A DNA stretch of 64,000 nt from Alcaligenes faecalis (lineage in GTDB: Bacteria; Pseudomonadota; Gammaproteobacteria; Burkholderiales; Burkholderiaceae_B). A program made the translations under genes and the position numbers. A model generated the notes under the pieces. The model was not told the DNA's origin, did no database searches, and saw only the letters and a program-made list of their open reading frames with translations. This document shows, one piece after another, positions 55,556-63,478 of the stretch (position 1 is its first letter; each line of letters begins with the position of its first letter). Location: NCBI RefSeq assembly GCF_041521385.1, contig NZ_CP168006.1:2600295-2664294 (forward strand). The letters are read 5' to 3'.

Positions 55556-55573
55556 ATTGAGCACTTGTTCAAT
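55556..55573. promoter_or_regulatory. TetR operator 1
   Basis: ATTGAGCACTTGTTCAAT: half-sites TTGAGC and GYTCAA separated by four bases. It is 12 bp upstream of the DUF418 start codon. Confidence 0.8.
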
Positions 55574-55581
55574 GCCATAAT

Positions 55582-55599
55582 ATTGAGCGTTTGCTCAAT
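55582..55599. promoter_or_regulatory. TetR operator 2
   Basis: ATTGAGCGTTTGCTCAAT, with the same TTGAGC-N4-GCTCAA architecture as the copy 26 bp away. It is 22 bp upstream of the tetR start codon. Confidence 0.82.
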
Positions 55600-55621
55600 C
55601 TGTCAACAAGAAAGGAAAGCG

Positions 55622-56197
55622 ATGAGTGAAAAAGAAGACAGTGCTTCACGCATTCGGCAGGCGGCTGTTGAGGTTTTGCTGGAGGTGGGGGTGCGGGCTG
55701 CCACCACACGCAGGGTGACTGAGCGTGCGGGTGTGGGCCGTGGGCTGTTAAACCACTACTTTCGTTGGTCCGAGTTACGGGCCGATGCCTGGGGTGAAAT
55801 CTTTGACTATTTGCTGGATCAGGAAGCACAAGGCTCGCACGATCCGCAAGTCTTGATGGAAAGCTACCTGAACAGTGCCTTTGAACAGAACAATCGCATG
55901 TATTGGTTCTTGTGGCTTGATGCTGCCGACCTGGCCAAAACCGATGCGGCGTTGGCGGCAGTGATGACGCGGGTACAAGGCCGGATGTTGGGGCAACTGG
56001 CCTCTTACTTGCGATCAGGGGCCGAGCAAGGGTTGTGGCACGCGCCTGATCCGGAAGGCACCGCGTTGCGGCTGTCCGCTTTGTATGATGGCTTGGCCAA
56101 TATGTTGCTGACAGAATCCACTGAGCTGAGCTCGGTGCAGGCCGAGCAGCATTTGCGACGTCTGTTTTTTCTGGAAACCCGACCTGACCCGTCTTGA
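55622..56197 (+). CDS. TetR-family transcriptional repressor
   Basis: A 191-residue regulator. The N-terminal HTH reads ASRIRQAAVEVLLEVGVRAATTRRVTERAGVGRGLLNHYFRW; the C-terminal ligand domain resembles BetI-type TetR_C proteins (DGLANMLL near the end). The ATG at 55622 has an AAAGGA ribosome site; the frame is open for hundreds of codons upstream on the strand opposite DUF418 but that part is not coding. It probably represses itself and the DUF418 gene through the two palindromes. Confidence 0.93.
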   Translation: MSEKEDSASRIRQAAVEVLLEVGVRAATTRRVTERAGVGRGLLNHYFRWSELRADAWGEIFDYLLDQEAQGSHDPQVLMESYLNSAFEQNNRMYWFLWLDAADLAKTDAALAAVMTRVQGRMLGQLASYLRSGAEQGLWHAPDPEGTALRLSALYDGLANMLLTESTELSSVQAEQHLRRLFFLETRPDPS

Positions 56198-56315
56198 TCC
56201 GTTGGCCTGTCCTCTTTGCCATTGGTGTTGGGGAAAAAAAGGGGGGGCGGGAGTGGGCATAACGGCTTGGCGACTGCTGATCGTAGCAACGTTCTTCCCG
56301 GTGTGAGCAAACCGC

Positions 56316-57086
56316 TTAGGCGCAGATAAAGTCCAGCTCGCCGATCCCTTGAATGGCGGCTTGAACACGGTTGCCGGGAGCGGCATACAGCATGGGCAGG
56401 CAGGAACCCGTAATGATGACCTGCCCTTTTTGTAGCCCACCAAGGTGGTGACTGCCGTGATTAGCCAGCCAGATCAGCAGTCGTGTCAGTTCGCCTGCGG
56501 GGTTCTGGTTCGGGCCTTGCAGCAGGGGCTGTTGGCCCACTTGCAGGCGCGCCCATTCAGGTTGCAGTAGTGCCATGTTCTGCGCGGCAATACCTTGCGC
56601 CTGGTAGACCAGCGCACCGTGGCTAGCCAGATCAGCCAAGGTGGATAGACGACCTACGGTGTCACGTTGCGCAAAACGCGATTCAACAATCTCTACCGCC
56701 ACACAAACCTGGCTGATCGCCTGCCAGATTTGCTGCATGGAATAGGGGGCCTTACCGGGTGGCAAGTCCTGACCCAGAATCAGGCCGATTTCCACTTCTA
56801 TACCGCGCAAGGACAGGTCTTTACCGGCGGGAATATCCGGGCTGGCGTAACGAAAACGCTGGGGCAGGGGGGCGCAGGTCGGCGGAGCCACGCTATTGGC
56901 CGCGCCGACTTTCCAGCCGCCTAGGGGGCCCAAGGTTTCCATTTGCGCAGCCTGGACGCGATAGGCCTGATCAAAAGACACAGGGCGTAGCGCCTCGGGC
57001 CAGTCCTCGATGGGGCGGTTCTCTTGGCGAGCCTGAAGCAGCCGCTGTGCGGTTGCCAGGCAGCCGGATTGCAGAGGGGCGTTCAT
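56316..57086 (-). CDS. 2-keto-4-pentenoate hydratase-family protein
   Basis: FAH/hydratase superfamily enzyme (256 residues). Blocks: GWKVGAANSVAPP, the metal-site motif GIEVEIGLILGQDLPPG (Glu-x-Glu), and VIITGSCLPMLYAAPGNRVQA. Relatives are MhpD, DmpE and 4-oxalocrotonate decarboxylase. In this cluster it may hydrate or decarboxylate an unsaturated oxo-acid. I chose the ATG at 57086 over the TTG at 57089. It is the last gene of the catabolic operon, 6 bp after the racemase stop. Confidence 0.85.
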   Translation of the reverse strand: MNAPLQSGCLATAQRLLQARQENRPIEDWPEALRPVSFDQAYRVQAAQMETLGPLGGWKVGAANSVAPPTCAPLPQRFRYASPDIPAGKDLSLRGIEVEIGLILGQDLPPGKAPYSMQQIWQAISQVCVAVEIVESRFAQRDTVGRLSTLADLASHGALVYQAQGIAAQNMALLQPEWARLQVGQQPLLQGPNQNPAGELTRLLIWLANHGSHHLGGLQKGQVIITGSCLPMLYAAPGNRVQAAIQGIGELDFICA

Positions 57087-57092
57087 CAAGGC

Positions 57093-57758
57093 TTACCAGC
57101 CTAACAAGCAACGGCCCAAGGCAACCGCAACGGTCGCCTGCGTGGGCTCCACGACAGCAATGCCCAAGGCCTGTTCCAGCGCCTCGCGCTGATTGGCCAT
57201 ACCAGCACAACCCAGCACTACAACATCGGCACCGTGCTCATCACGCAAACGCTGGCCAACTTCTGTCAGGCGTTGCAGGGCTTTTTTCTCGTCAGCCAGT
57301 TCCGACACGCCCATATTGATGGCCAGATCGGCTGCTAGACGATCCGTCACACCCATTGCGCCAAAGTAGCGCAGGTGACGCGGAATGGAAGCCTGCAAAA
57401 TGGACAGTACGCCAAAGCGTTGACCCAACGACAAGGCGGTCAGCACGCCGGTTTCGGCAATACCCAATACGGGCACATCCACCGCTTCGCGCAAGGTGTA
57501 CAGGCCGGGGTCGCTGAAGCAGGCCACTACATAAGCAGCGGCGTCTTCTTTGACGCTCAGGGCCTGGGCGCGCAGGTGGGGAATCAGGGTGTCAATATCG
57601 GTTTGGCTTTGTACACCCGCCGGGCCTTGAGGCAGGCGCAGGCAGGAAATAGCTGGGCCATCGGCCAGACGCAAGGGCTGGACAGCACGGTCCAGGCCAT
57701 CCGTTACGATCTGGCTGGAATTGGGGTTCAGAACGTAGATATGAGGGCGACGGTTCAT
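57093..57758 (-). CDS. Hydantoin/allantoin racemase-type Asp/Glu racemase family protein
   Basis: A 221-residue two-cysteine racemase-fold enzyme. Hydantoin-racemase hallmarks: YVLNPNSSQIVT at the N-terminus, catalytic Cys in VVACFSDPGLYTLRE and the second in VVLGCAGMANQ. It probably racemises a 5-substituted hydantoin or allantoin so that a stereospecific amidohydrolase can use both enantiomers. It lies 7 bp after the flavin reductase. Confidence 0.88.
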   Translation of the reverse strand: MNRRPHIYVLNPNSSQIVTDGLDRAVQPLRLADGPAISCLRLPQGPAGVQSQTDIDTLIPHLRAQALSVKEDAAAYVVACFSDPGLYTLREAVDVPVLGIAETGVLTALSLGQRFGVLSILQASIPRHLRYFGAMGVTDRLAADLAINMGVSELADEKKALQRLTEVGQRLRDEHGADVVVLGCAGMANQREALEQALGIAVVEPTQATVAVALGRCLLGW

Positions 57759-57765
57759 GATGTTT

Positions 57766-58404
57766 TTATGTTGGGGTGGGCGGTAGCCCGTTTGGGTGGC
57801 TTAGCTTTTCTGACTGAAAGCGACCTTGCAGGCCGACATACCAGTCCGAACCATGCAGGCGCCCTATCGGGTCGTAAGCGTCGATATCAATGCGCCCTTC
57901 AGGTGTCAGAATGGTGTCGTCACAATGCACATGCAGAATTTCGCCAATGACGATATGACGTAGCGGGCCCAGGTCGAGCACGGTGTGCAAGCGACACTCA
58001 AACTGCACCGGGCATTGGGCAATACGGGGCGGCTGCACTTGCACGCTGGGGGCCAGATCCAGGCCCGCTTGCAGGTGCTCGGCCTGCCCGGTCGGGTAAG
58101 CAATGCCGCAGATATTCATGGCGCGTGCCATCTTGGCGCTGATCAGGTTCACCACAAACTGGCCTGCGCTCAGAATGTTGCGGGTGGTGTCTTTCAGACC
58201 ATCGGCAGAGTGCGCATCGTTTTCCAGGCCCAGTGCCAGTACGGCAGGCTCTGAACCCATCACATTGAAGAAACTGAACGGGGCCGTGTTCACGCGCCCC
58301 TGCTGGTCACAAGTCGTGACCAGGGCAATGGGGCGCGGCAACACGGTGTTGACCAACAAGCGGTAGCGTTCGCGTTCGCCAAGCTGATCACAGGACCAGT
58401 CCAT
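57766..58404 (-). CDS. Flavin reductase-family protein
   Basis: FMN-binding split-barrel protein (212 residues), typical of flavin reductase-like domains: RPIALVTTCDQQGRVNTAPFSFFNVMGSEPAVLALGL and the DTTRNILSAGQFVVNLIS block. Such proteins supply reduced flavin to a two-component monooxygenase, yet no monooxygenase gene is in the window. The ATG at 58404 sits one base after the upstream stop (TGA-C-ATG); a longer frame to 58509 lies inside the amidohydrolase. Confidence 0.88.
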   Translation of the reverse strand: MDWSCDQLGERERYRLLVNTVLPRPIALVTTCDQQGRVNTAPFSFFNVMGSEPAVLALGLENDAHSADGLKDTTRNILSAGQFVVNLISAKMARAMNICGIAYPTGQAEHLQAGLDLAPSVQVQPPRIAQCPVQFECRLHTVLDLGPLRHIVIGEILHVHCDDTILTPEGRIDIDAYDPIGRLHGSDWYVGLQGRFQSEKLSHPNGLPPTPT

Positions 58405-58405
58405 G

Positions 58406-59662
58406 TCAGTGCCTCTGGTCCAACATGACAACGGTCTGATACAGAACCCGCGTACCGTCCAAAAGTTGCTCGGACGTAATGGATTCTTCGGGGCAATGGC
58501 TGCGACCATTCAGGCAGGGAATGAAGATCATGCCCATGGGGCCGCTGGGTGCCATGTAAACCGCATCGTGACCGGCTCCGCTAGGCATGACCATACTCGG
58601 GTATCCCAACGCACTGGCGGCCTGCTCGATAATGTTCATCACATCGGGCGTGCAGTCCGTGGGCTTGGCCAGACTGACTTGCGCCGCGTCCAGTCCCAGG
58701 CCCATGGCCTCGATCTCCGGGCGCAATTGGGCCAGCAATTCCTCGGTAAAGTTCTGCATCAGCTCCTGGCGGTCGCTGCGTACTTCCACCATCATTTCCA
58801 CGCGTCCGGGAACGGCATTGGAGGCGTTGGGCGTCAGGTTCAGGTTGCCAATGGTGGCGACCAGATAGTCTGGCCCGCCCAGCGCACGGCGGGCCTTGCG
58901 GTCCACTGCACTGATGATCAGGCTGGCACCGACCAGGGCATCACGGCGTATGTCCATGGGTGTGGTGCCAGCATGGTCCGGACGACCCGTGATGATGATG
59001 CGGTGGCGGCAAATGCCCACAATATTGCTGACCACGCCGATAGGCAGATTGCGTGATTCCAGTACTGGCCCTTGTTCGATATGCAACTCGATAAAAGCGG
59101 CAGTATCGCCAGGGGCACGACGGGCCTGGGCCAGTTCCTGGGGGCGGCCACCGATGCGGGCAATGCCTTGCGCCAGTGTTTCGCCCTGTGGATTGCGTTC
59201 GGCCAGCATGGCCTCGGACAAGACCCCGCCCATGGCGCGGCTGCCTACGCAGGACACGCCATAGTCGCTCGGTTCTTCGGACAGAAAATCCACCACTTCA
59301 AAAGGATGATCCAGCGGGATGTTCTGCTCGTTCAGGCAACGGGCCACTTCCAGCCCGGCCAGTACGCCGATAATGCCGTCGTAGCGTCCGCCATACATCA
59401 CGGTGTCGCAGTGCGAGCCAGTGGTAATCGGGGCCAGACCGGGCTTGCGCCCTTCGCGGCGACCAATCAGATTGCCTGCTGCATCCAGGCGTACGGTCAG
59501 GCCCGCTTCCTCGAACTGCTGCTGCAACCACTGACGCGACTGCAGAAACAGATCGGAGAAGGCGCGGCGTGTCCAGGGTTGGTCGGGCAGCGTGAACGCG
59601 GCCAGCTCCTGGGTGCTGCGCCACAGACGCTCCTGGTTCAACAAGGGCATGGCTAGACTCAT
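58406..59662 (-). CDS. N-carbamoyl-L-amino acid hydrolase / allantoate amidohydrolase family
   Basis: M20-type dinuclear metal amidohydrolase (418 residues). Metal ligands: TGSHCDTVMYGGRYDGIIGVLAG, then FLSEEPSDYG, IELHIEQGPVLE, and the late SGAGHDAVYMAP His. Relatives remove carbamoyl groups from N-carbamoyl amino acids, ureidopropionate or allantoate. It overlaps the hydantoinase-like stop (ATGA, 59659-59662), placing it next in the pathway. Confidence 0.92.
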   Translation of the reverse strand: MSLAMPLLNQERLWRSTQELAAFTLPDQPWTRRAFSDLFLQSRQWLQQQFEEAGLTVRLDAAGNLIGRREGRKPGLAPITTGSHCDTVMYGGRYDGIIGVLAGLEVARCLNEQNIPLDHPFEVVDFLSEEPSDYGVSCVGSRAMGGVLSEAMLAERNPQGETLAQGIARIGGRPQELAQARRAPGDTAAFIELHIEQGPVLESRNLPIGVVSNIVGICRHRIIITGRPDHAGTTPMDIRRDALVGASLIISAVDRKARRALGGPDYLVATIGNLNLTPNASNAVPGRVEMMVEVRSDRQELMQNFTEELLAQLRPEIEAMGLGLDAAQVSLAKPTDCTPDVMNIIEQAASALGYPSMVMPSGAGHDAVYMAPSGPMGMIFIPCLNGRSHCPEESITSEQLLDGTRVLYQTVVMLDQRH

Positions 59663-61026
59663 GACAGTTCGCCTGCTTTGTGCGGGCGGATGAACTGGCC
59701 GTCGCCCGCCGCGTTACGCACGATTTTGCCGTCCCAGGCCAGTTGGCCGCGCACATAGGTGGCTTCCACCCGCACGTGGAACTCGCGGTCCTCGAAAGAG
59801 CTCCAGGTGACGGCGGACAGGCTGGTGGACGGGTCAAAGCGGTAGGTTTCGGGTTTGACGATCACGATGTCGGCGTCTGCTCCTACATTCAGCGAGCCCT
59901 TGCGGTGTTCCAGCAGGAAGTGTTGGGCAGGACCCCAGCACAGTTGCTTGACGACCATGGTGGGGGAAATGCCGTGCTCGGCGCAGCCGGTCCAGAAGGC
60001 AGGCAGCAGGGTTTCCAGACCAGGCCCCCCGGAGGAGTTCTGGAACACATTGTCAAACTGCTTGCGCTCCAGGCCCCAGCTCACGTGGTCGGAGGAGACG
60101 AAGGTACATTCGTCGTTGGCGATGTGAGTCCAGAGCAGATCCATTTCCGCCTTGGGGCGAATGGGTGGGTAGTGCTTGGTCTTGGCACCGAAACGGCGGG
60201 TGTGCTCTTCGTGGTTCAGCATCAGGTACTGCACGCAGGTTTCAATCGACGCCTTGTGCCCTGCTTGACGGTACATATTGCAGATTTCAAAACCGCGCGA
60301 CAGGGACACGTGTACGGCGTGCGCACGGGCACAGGTCTGGGCACCGATTTCGTAAATGGCGCTGGTGGCCAGGTTTTCGATCAAAGGCGTGTGGGCGCGC
60401 AAGAATGCGTCCCAGCCTGTATCACCGGCCTCGACCATGCGCTTGATGTTCTTGCGGGTCAGCTCCTGGTCCTGGTTGTGGACACCGCAAGCCAGACCGG
60501 AGGGGGCGATCAGGCGGAAGGCTTCCATCAGGATGTCTTCTTCCACGCGCGGGAAACGGTTGGGACTGGCTTCAAAGGTAGAGAATTTGAAACCGCACAC
60601 ACCGCCTTCAATCAGGCCCGCTGCCGCTTCCAGACCGTGCTGGTCGTTCAATGTGCCGTAGCAGGCCACGTCCACGTGGCAATCGCTTTCAATGCGGGCA
60701 ATCTTGTCGTCCAGTTGTGGGCGGGAGGCAACGGGTTCGGGATCGTCGTAAGGCATTTCCACCATGGTGGTCACGCCACCGGCGGCAGCCGCACGCGAGG
60801 CCCAGCCCAGCCCCTCCTGATTGGCCTGGCTGCCGGAGTGCACCTGGCCGTCCAGTACGCCAGGCATGACCCACATGCCACGCGCATCCACATGCTCATG
60901 GGCTGAAGGGGCCGCGCCCACACCGCGTGCGGCTACGCGGCCCTCGCGGACAGCAACCCAGCCATCAGTGATGATGCGGTCGCGCTCAACAATATTTCCT
61001 CGTACTACCAGATCGAAGTCGCTCAT
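59659..61026 (-). CDS. Hydantoinase/allantoinase-like cyclic amidohydrolase with altered metal motif
   Basis: TIM-barrel amidohydrolase (455 residues) of the dihydropyrimidinase/allantoinase group. The carbamylated-lysine block GVCGFKFST, His in AVHVSLSRG, ACGVHNQD and Asp in FVSSDHVSWG are present. The first metal motif, normally HxH after a GxxD, reads LDGQVHSG, so the first His is Gln. This could change the metal centre to mononuclear or alter substrate. It is the first gene after a 122-bp gap containing a dyad operator. Confidence 0.87.
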   Translation of the reverse strand: MSDFDLVVRGNIVERDRIITDGWVAVREGRVAARGVGAAPSAHEHVDARGMWVMPGVLDGQVHSGSQANQEGLGWASRAAAAGGVTTMVEMPYDDPEPVASRPQLDDKIARIESDCHVDVACYGTLNDQHGLEAAAGLIEGGVCGFKFSTFEASPNRFPRVEEDILMEAFRLIAPSGLACGVHNQDQELTRKNIKRMVEAGDTGWDAFLRAHTPLIENLATSAIYEIGAQTCARAHAVHVSLSRGFEICNMYRQAGHKASIETCVQYLMLNHEEHTRRFGAKTKHYPPIRPKAEMDLLWTHIANDECTFVSSDHVSWGLERKQFDNVFQNSSGGPGLETLLPAFWTGCAEHGISPTMVVKQLCWGPAQHFLLEHRKGSLNVGADADIVIVKPETYRFDPSTSLSAVTWSSFEDREFHVRVEATYVRGQLAWDGKIVRNAAGDGQFIRPHKAGELS

Positions 61027-61088
61027 TCTCTTCCTCCTTGGATGGCTCGGACCCGCGCATGTTGCGTGTCCGTAATCGTGTTCGTTTC

Positions 61089-61113
61089 CATGATTGAAGC
61101 AAATCCAATCATG
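61089..61113. promoter_or_regulatory. Inverted repeat upstream of the hydantoinase-like gene
   Basis: CATGATTG-N9-CAATCATG, perfect eight-base arms, 63 bp before the start codon at 61026. A TTTACC -35-like element lies upstream on the minus strand. A probable regulator site for the catabolic genes; no regulator is adjacent. Confidence 0.65.
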
Positions 61114-61148
61114 AATGTCGTATGCCTATTTATCGGTAAAACATAACG

Positions 61149-62657
61149 TCATGTTAAGTCTTGCCTGGAGTGCGCCCAGCGTTGCACGTGATAGCGGTCA
61201 TGGCCCAGGCACAGGCAGAAAGAACCCACGGCCTTGGCCAGTTTTTCCGTGATATGGCGCTTGTCGTAGGTATGGCGTGTGATGCGTTCCTGGGCCTGCT
61301 CCACTTGCTGGCGCAGGCGCGGCATATTCACTTGGGTTAACTGTCGGTCGCGCACGGCAAACTGGCCGTCGACCATCACGTGGCGCAGCGCCAGACCGTC
61401 TTCCAGATGCACTAGCTGATTGACCGTGTTGTTATGCGGAATCCAGTTGATATGGGCCAGATCCAGGAACACGATGTCGGCCTTGCGACCCGGCTCCAGA
61501 CGCCCTAACTGCTCGCCCATGCCCAGACAGCGGGCGCTGCCCTCAGTAGCGGCGTAGAGTGCTTGTTCGGTGGTGACCCAGCGTTCCGTATCCGGGCCGC
61601 GCACCTTGGACGAGAAGGAGGCCAGGCGCATGGCTTCGTACATGTTCTGGTTATCGCCGCTGTTCGAGCCGTCCGTGCCCAGACCCACGGTAATGCCGCG
61701 CTCCAGCATGGCGTTCACATCGGCAATCCCGTTACCTAAACGCATATTGCTGCCGGGGTTGTGGGCCACCATGGCACCGCGCACCGCCAGAATGTCCAGA
61801 TCGCGCTCGTCCAGCCAGATGGCGTGCGCCAGGGTGAAACGGGGCGAGATCAGGCCCAGCTTGTCCAAATGCTGAACAATGGTGGTGCCATAACGCTTCA
61901 TGCCGGTCAGGGCTTGCACATAGGATTCACCGACATGGCTGTGCAGGCCGATATTGCGCTCCGCACTGATTTCACCGCAGGTTTGCAGGAACTCGTCCGA
62001 GCACAGCATGGGAATGGTCGGGGCCAGGGCCACACGAATGCGCTCGGGGTTGCGCTGCTGGTCCAGAAAGTCCGTCAGGCCAGATAGCGTGGCCCGGAAC
62101 GATTGCGGTGCCAGTTGGGCCACAAATTTTTGTAGCTCTTCTGGCAGGGCGTCGATCAGGCCGGGCACGGATTGGTAAAAGGACAGGTCCGCCATCATGG
62201 GGGCGACCGTGGCCCGCATACCCGCATCCACATAGGCCTGGGCGACGGCATTCATGCCTTCCGCTGTGGGGACGGGAACTTCGGAGTACAGGTCGTAGCT
62301 GGCGGTACAGCCTTTCAGCAGCATTTCTGCGGCATTGAGCTGAGTACTCAGGTACTTGTCTTCCAGATGACGGTCGCCATTGATCCAGGGGCCTGCTGTC
62401 AACAACAGTTCCAGTGACCAGCGATCCCCCATGGCCTTGGCGTAGGTGCCGTGGCCGTGGGTATGCGCATTGATCAGGCCGGGATGCAGCAGTTGGTCAT
62501 CCGCTTGCACTACTGTGGCATCAGCAGGTGCGGGCAGGCCGGGCGGGCCCATGGTTTCGATCTCGCCAGTCTTGATCAGAATGTCTACAGGCTCGGCCTT
62601 GGCCTGGGCGTGGGCCAGCACCAGGCCCCCACGGATGACGGTATAAGGTGATGTCAT
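61149..62657 (-). CDS. Cytosine-deaminase/TrzA-AtzB-type aminohydrolase
   Basis: Amidohydrolase-superfamily deaminase (502 residues). Metal ligands are all in place: LINAHTHGHG, HSHVGESYV, TLAHAIWL and GTDGSNSGDNQNMYE. Relatives deaminate cytosine, guanine, S-adenosylhomocysteine or s-triazines. The unusually long C-terminus after the beta-sandwich (last 45 residues) is Cys/His-containing. The ATG at 62657 is chosen because it follows the permease stop by two bases; the upstream in-frame start at 62687 overlaps the permease. Confidence 0.88.
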   Translation of the reverse strand: MTSPYTVIRGGLVLAHAQAKAEPVDILIKTGEIETMGPPGLPAPADATVVQADDQLLHPGLINAHTHGHGTYAKAMGDRWSLELLLTAGPWINGDRHLEDKYLSTQLNAAEMLLKGCTASYDLYSEVPVPTAEGMNAVAQAYVDAGMRATVAPMMADLSFYQSVPGLIDALPEELQKFVAQLAPQSFRATLSGLTDFLDQQRNPERIRVALAPTIPMLCSDEFLQTCGEISAERNIGLHSHVGESYVQALTGMKRYGTTIVQHLDKLGLISPRFTLAHAIWLDERDLDILAVRGAMVAHNPGSNMRLGNGIADVNAMLERGITVGLGTDGSNSGDNQNMYEAMRLASFSSKVRGPDTERWVTTEQALYAATEGSARCLGMGEQLGRLEPGRKADIVFLDLAHINWIPHNNTVNQLVHLEDGLALRHVMVDGQFAVRDRQLTQVNMPRLRQQVEQAQERITRHTYDKRHITEKLAKAVGSFCLCLGHDRYHVQRWAHSRQDLT

Positions 62658-62659
62658 GA

Positions 62660-63478
62660 TCAGCTCCGATTGTCCTTGATCGCCCAAGGGAACAGGATGC
62701 GTTCGGCGGCAGAGATTACCTGGAAGAACACAATGCCCAGTACCGACAAGATGGCCATGGCGCCAAAGGCCACCGGCGTCTTGAAGAAGGCGGTAGAAGT
62801 GGTGATCAAGTAGCCCAGACCCTGGTCGGCCGCCACAAACTCACCGACCACCGCGCCGACCACGGACAAGGTGATGGCGACCTTCAGGCCCGAGAAAATA
62901 AAGGGCACGGCAAAGGGCAGGCGGATACGGAAGAATTCTTGCATGCGGGTGGCGCGGCAGGCACGGACCAGCTCGATCAGCTCGGGCGGGGCGGCCAGCA
63001 GGCCAGCGGTCATGGAGATCACCAGCGGGAAAAACGCGACCAGAAAGGTCACTACCACGCGTGGTAGCTCAGTAGGACCAAAGATAATGACAAGAATCGG
63101 GGCCAGGGCCACCTTGGGAATGGATTGAGTCAGAATCAGCAAGGGGTAGATGGCCTGTTCGAAAAAGCGCGAGTAGGTAATCAGCACGGCCAGCGGGAAA
63201 CTCACCACAATGGACAGCAAAAAGCCCAGCATGATGGTGCGCGTGGACACCAGCGTGTGCATCAGCATGGCCTCTTTCATTTGCATGGAATCGGCCCAGA
63301 TGCGTGAGGGGGCGGGCACCAGGTATTCAGGAATATCAAACAGGCGGCTGGCCAGCTCCCATAGAATGACCACGGCAATCAGGGTGAGGGCCGGGATGGT
63401 AATTTCATTGAAGTCGCGCAGACGCAGTCGGCGCTTACGCACGGGCGCGGCGGCCAGGGTTTGAGTTTGCTCGCTCAT
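62660..63478 (-). CDS. ABC transporter permease, nitrate/sulfonate/taurine type
   Basis: Inner-membrane permease (272 residues), six helices, EAA loop ACRATRMQEFFRIRLPFAVPFIFSGLKVA. The ATG at 63478 overlaps the ATPase stop (ATGA). It is part of the importer for the heterocyclic substrate of the operon; the substrate-binding gene is not in the window. Confidence 0.91.
   Translation of the reverse strand: MSEQTQTLAAAPVRKRRLRLRDFNEITIPALTLIAVVILWELASRLFDIPEYLVPAPSRIWADSMQMKEAMLMHTLVSTRTIMLGFLLSIVVSFPLAVLITYSRFFEQAIYPLLILTQSIPKVALAPILVIIFGPTELPRVVVTFLVAFFPLVISMTAGLLAAPPELIELVRACRATRMQEFFRIRLPFAVPFIFSGLKVAITLSVVGAVVGEFVAADQGLGYLITTSTAFFKTPVAFGAMAILSVLGIVFFQVISAAERILFPWAIKDNRS

Noticed and set aside
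54866..55621. In-frame extension of the TetR gene far upstream.
   Set aside because: It runs antisense through the DUF418 gene and both operators; the TetR domain begins at the ATG at 55622 with its own ribosome site.
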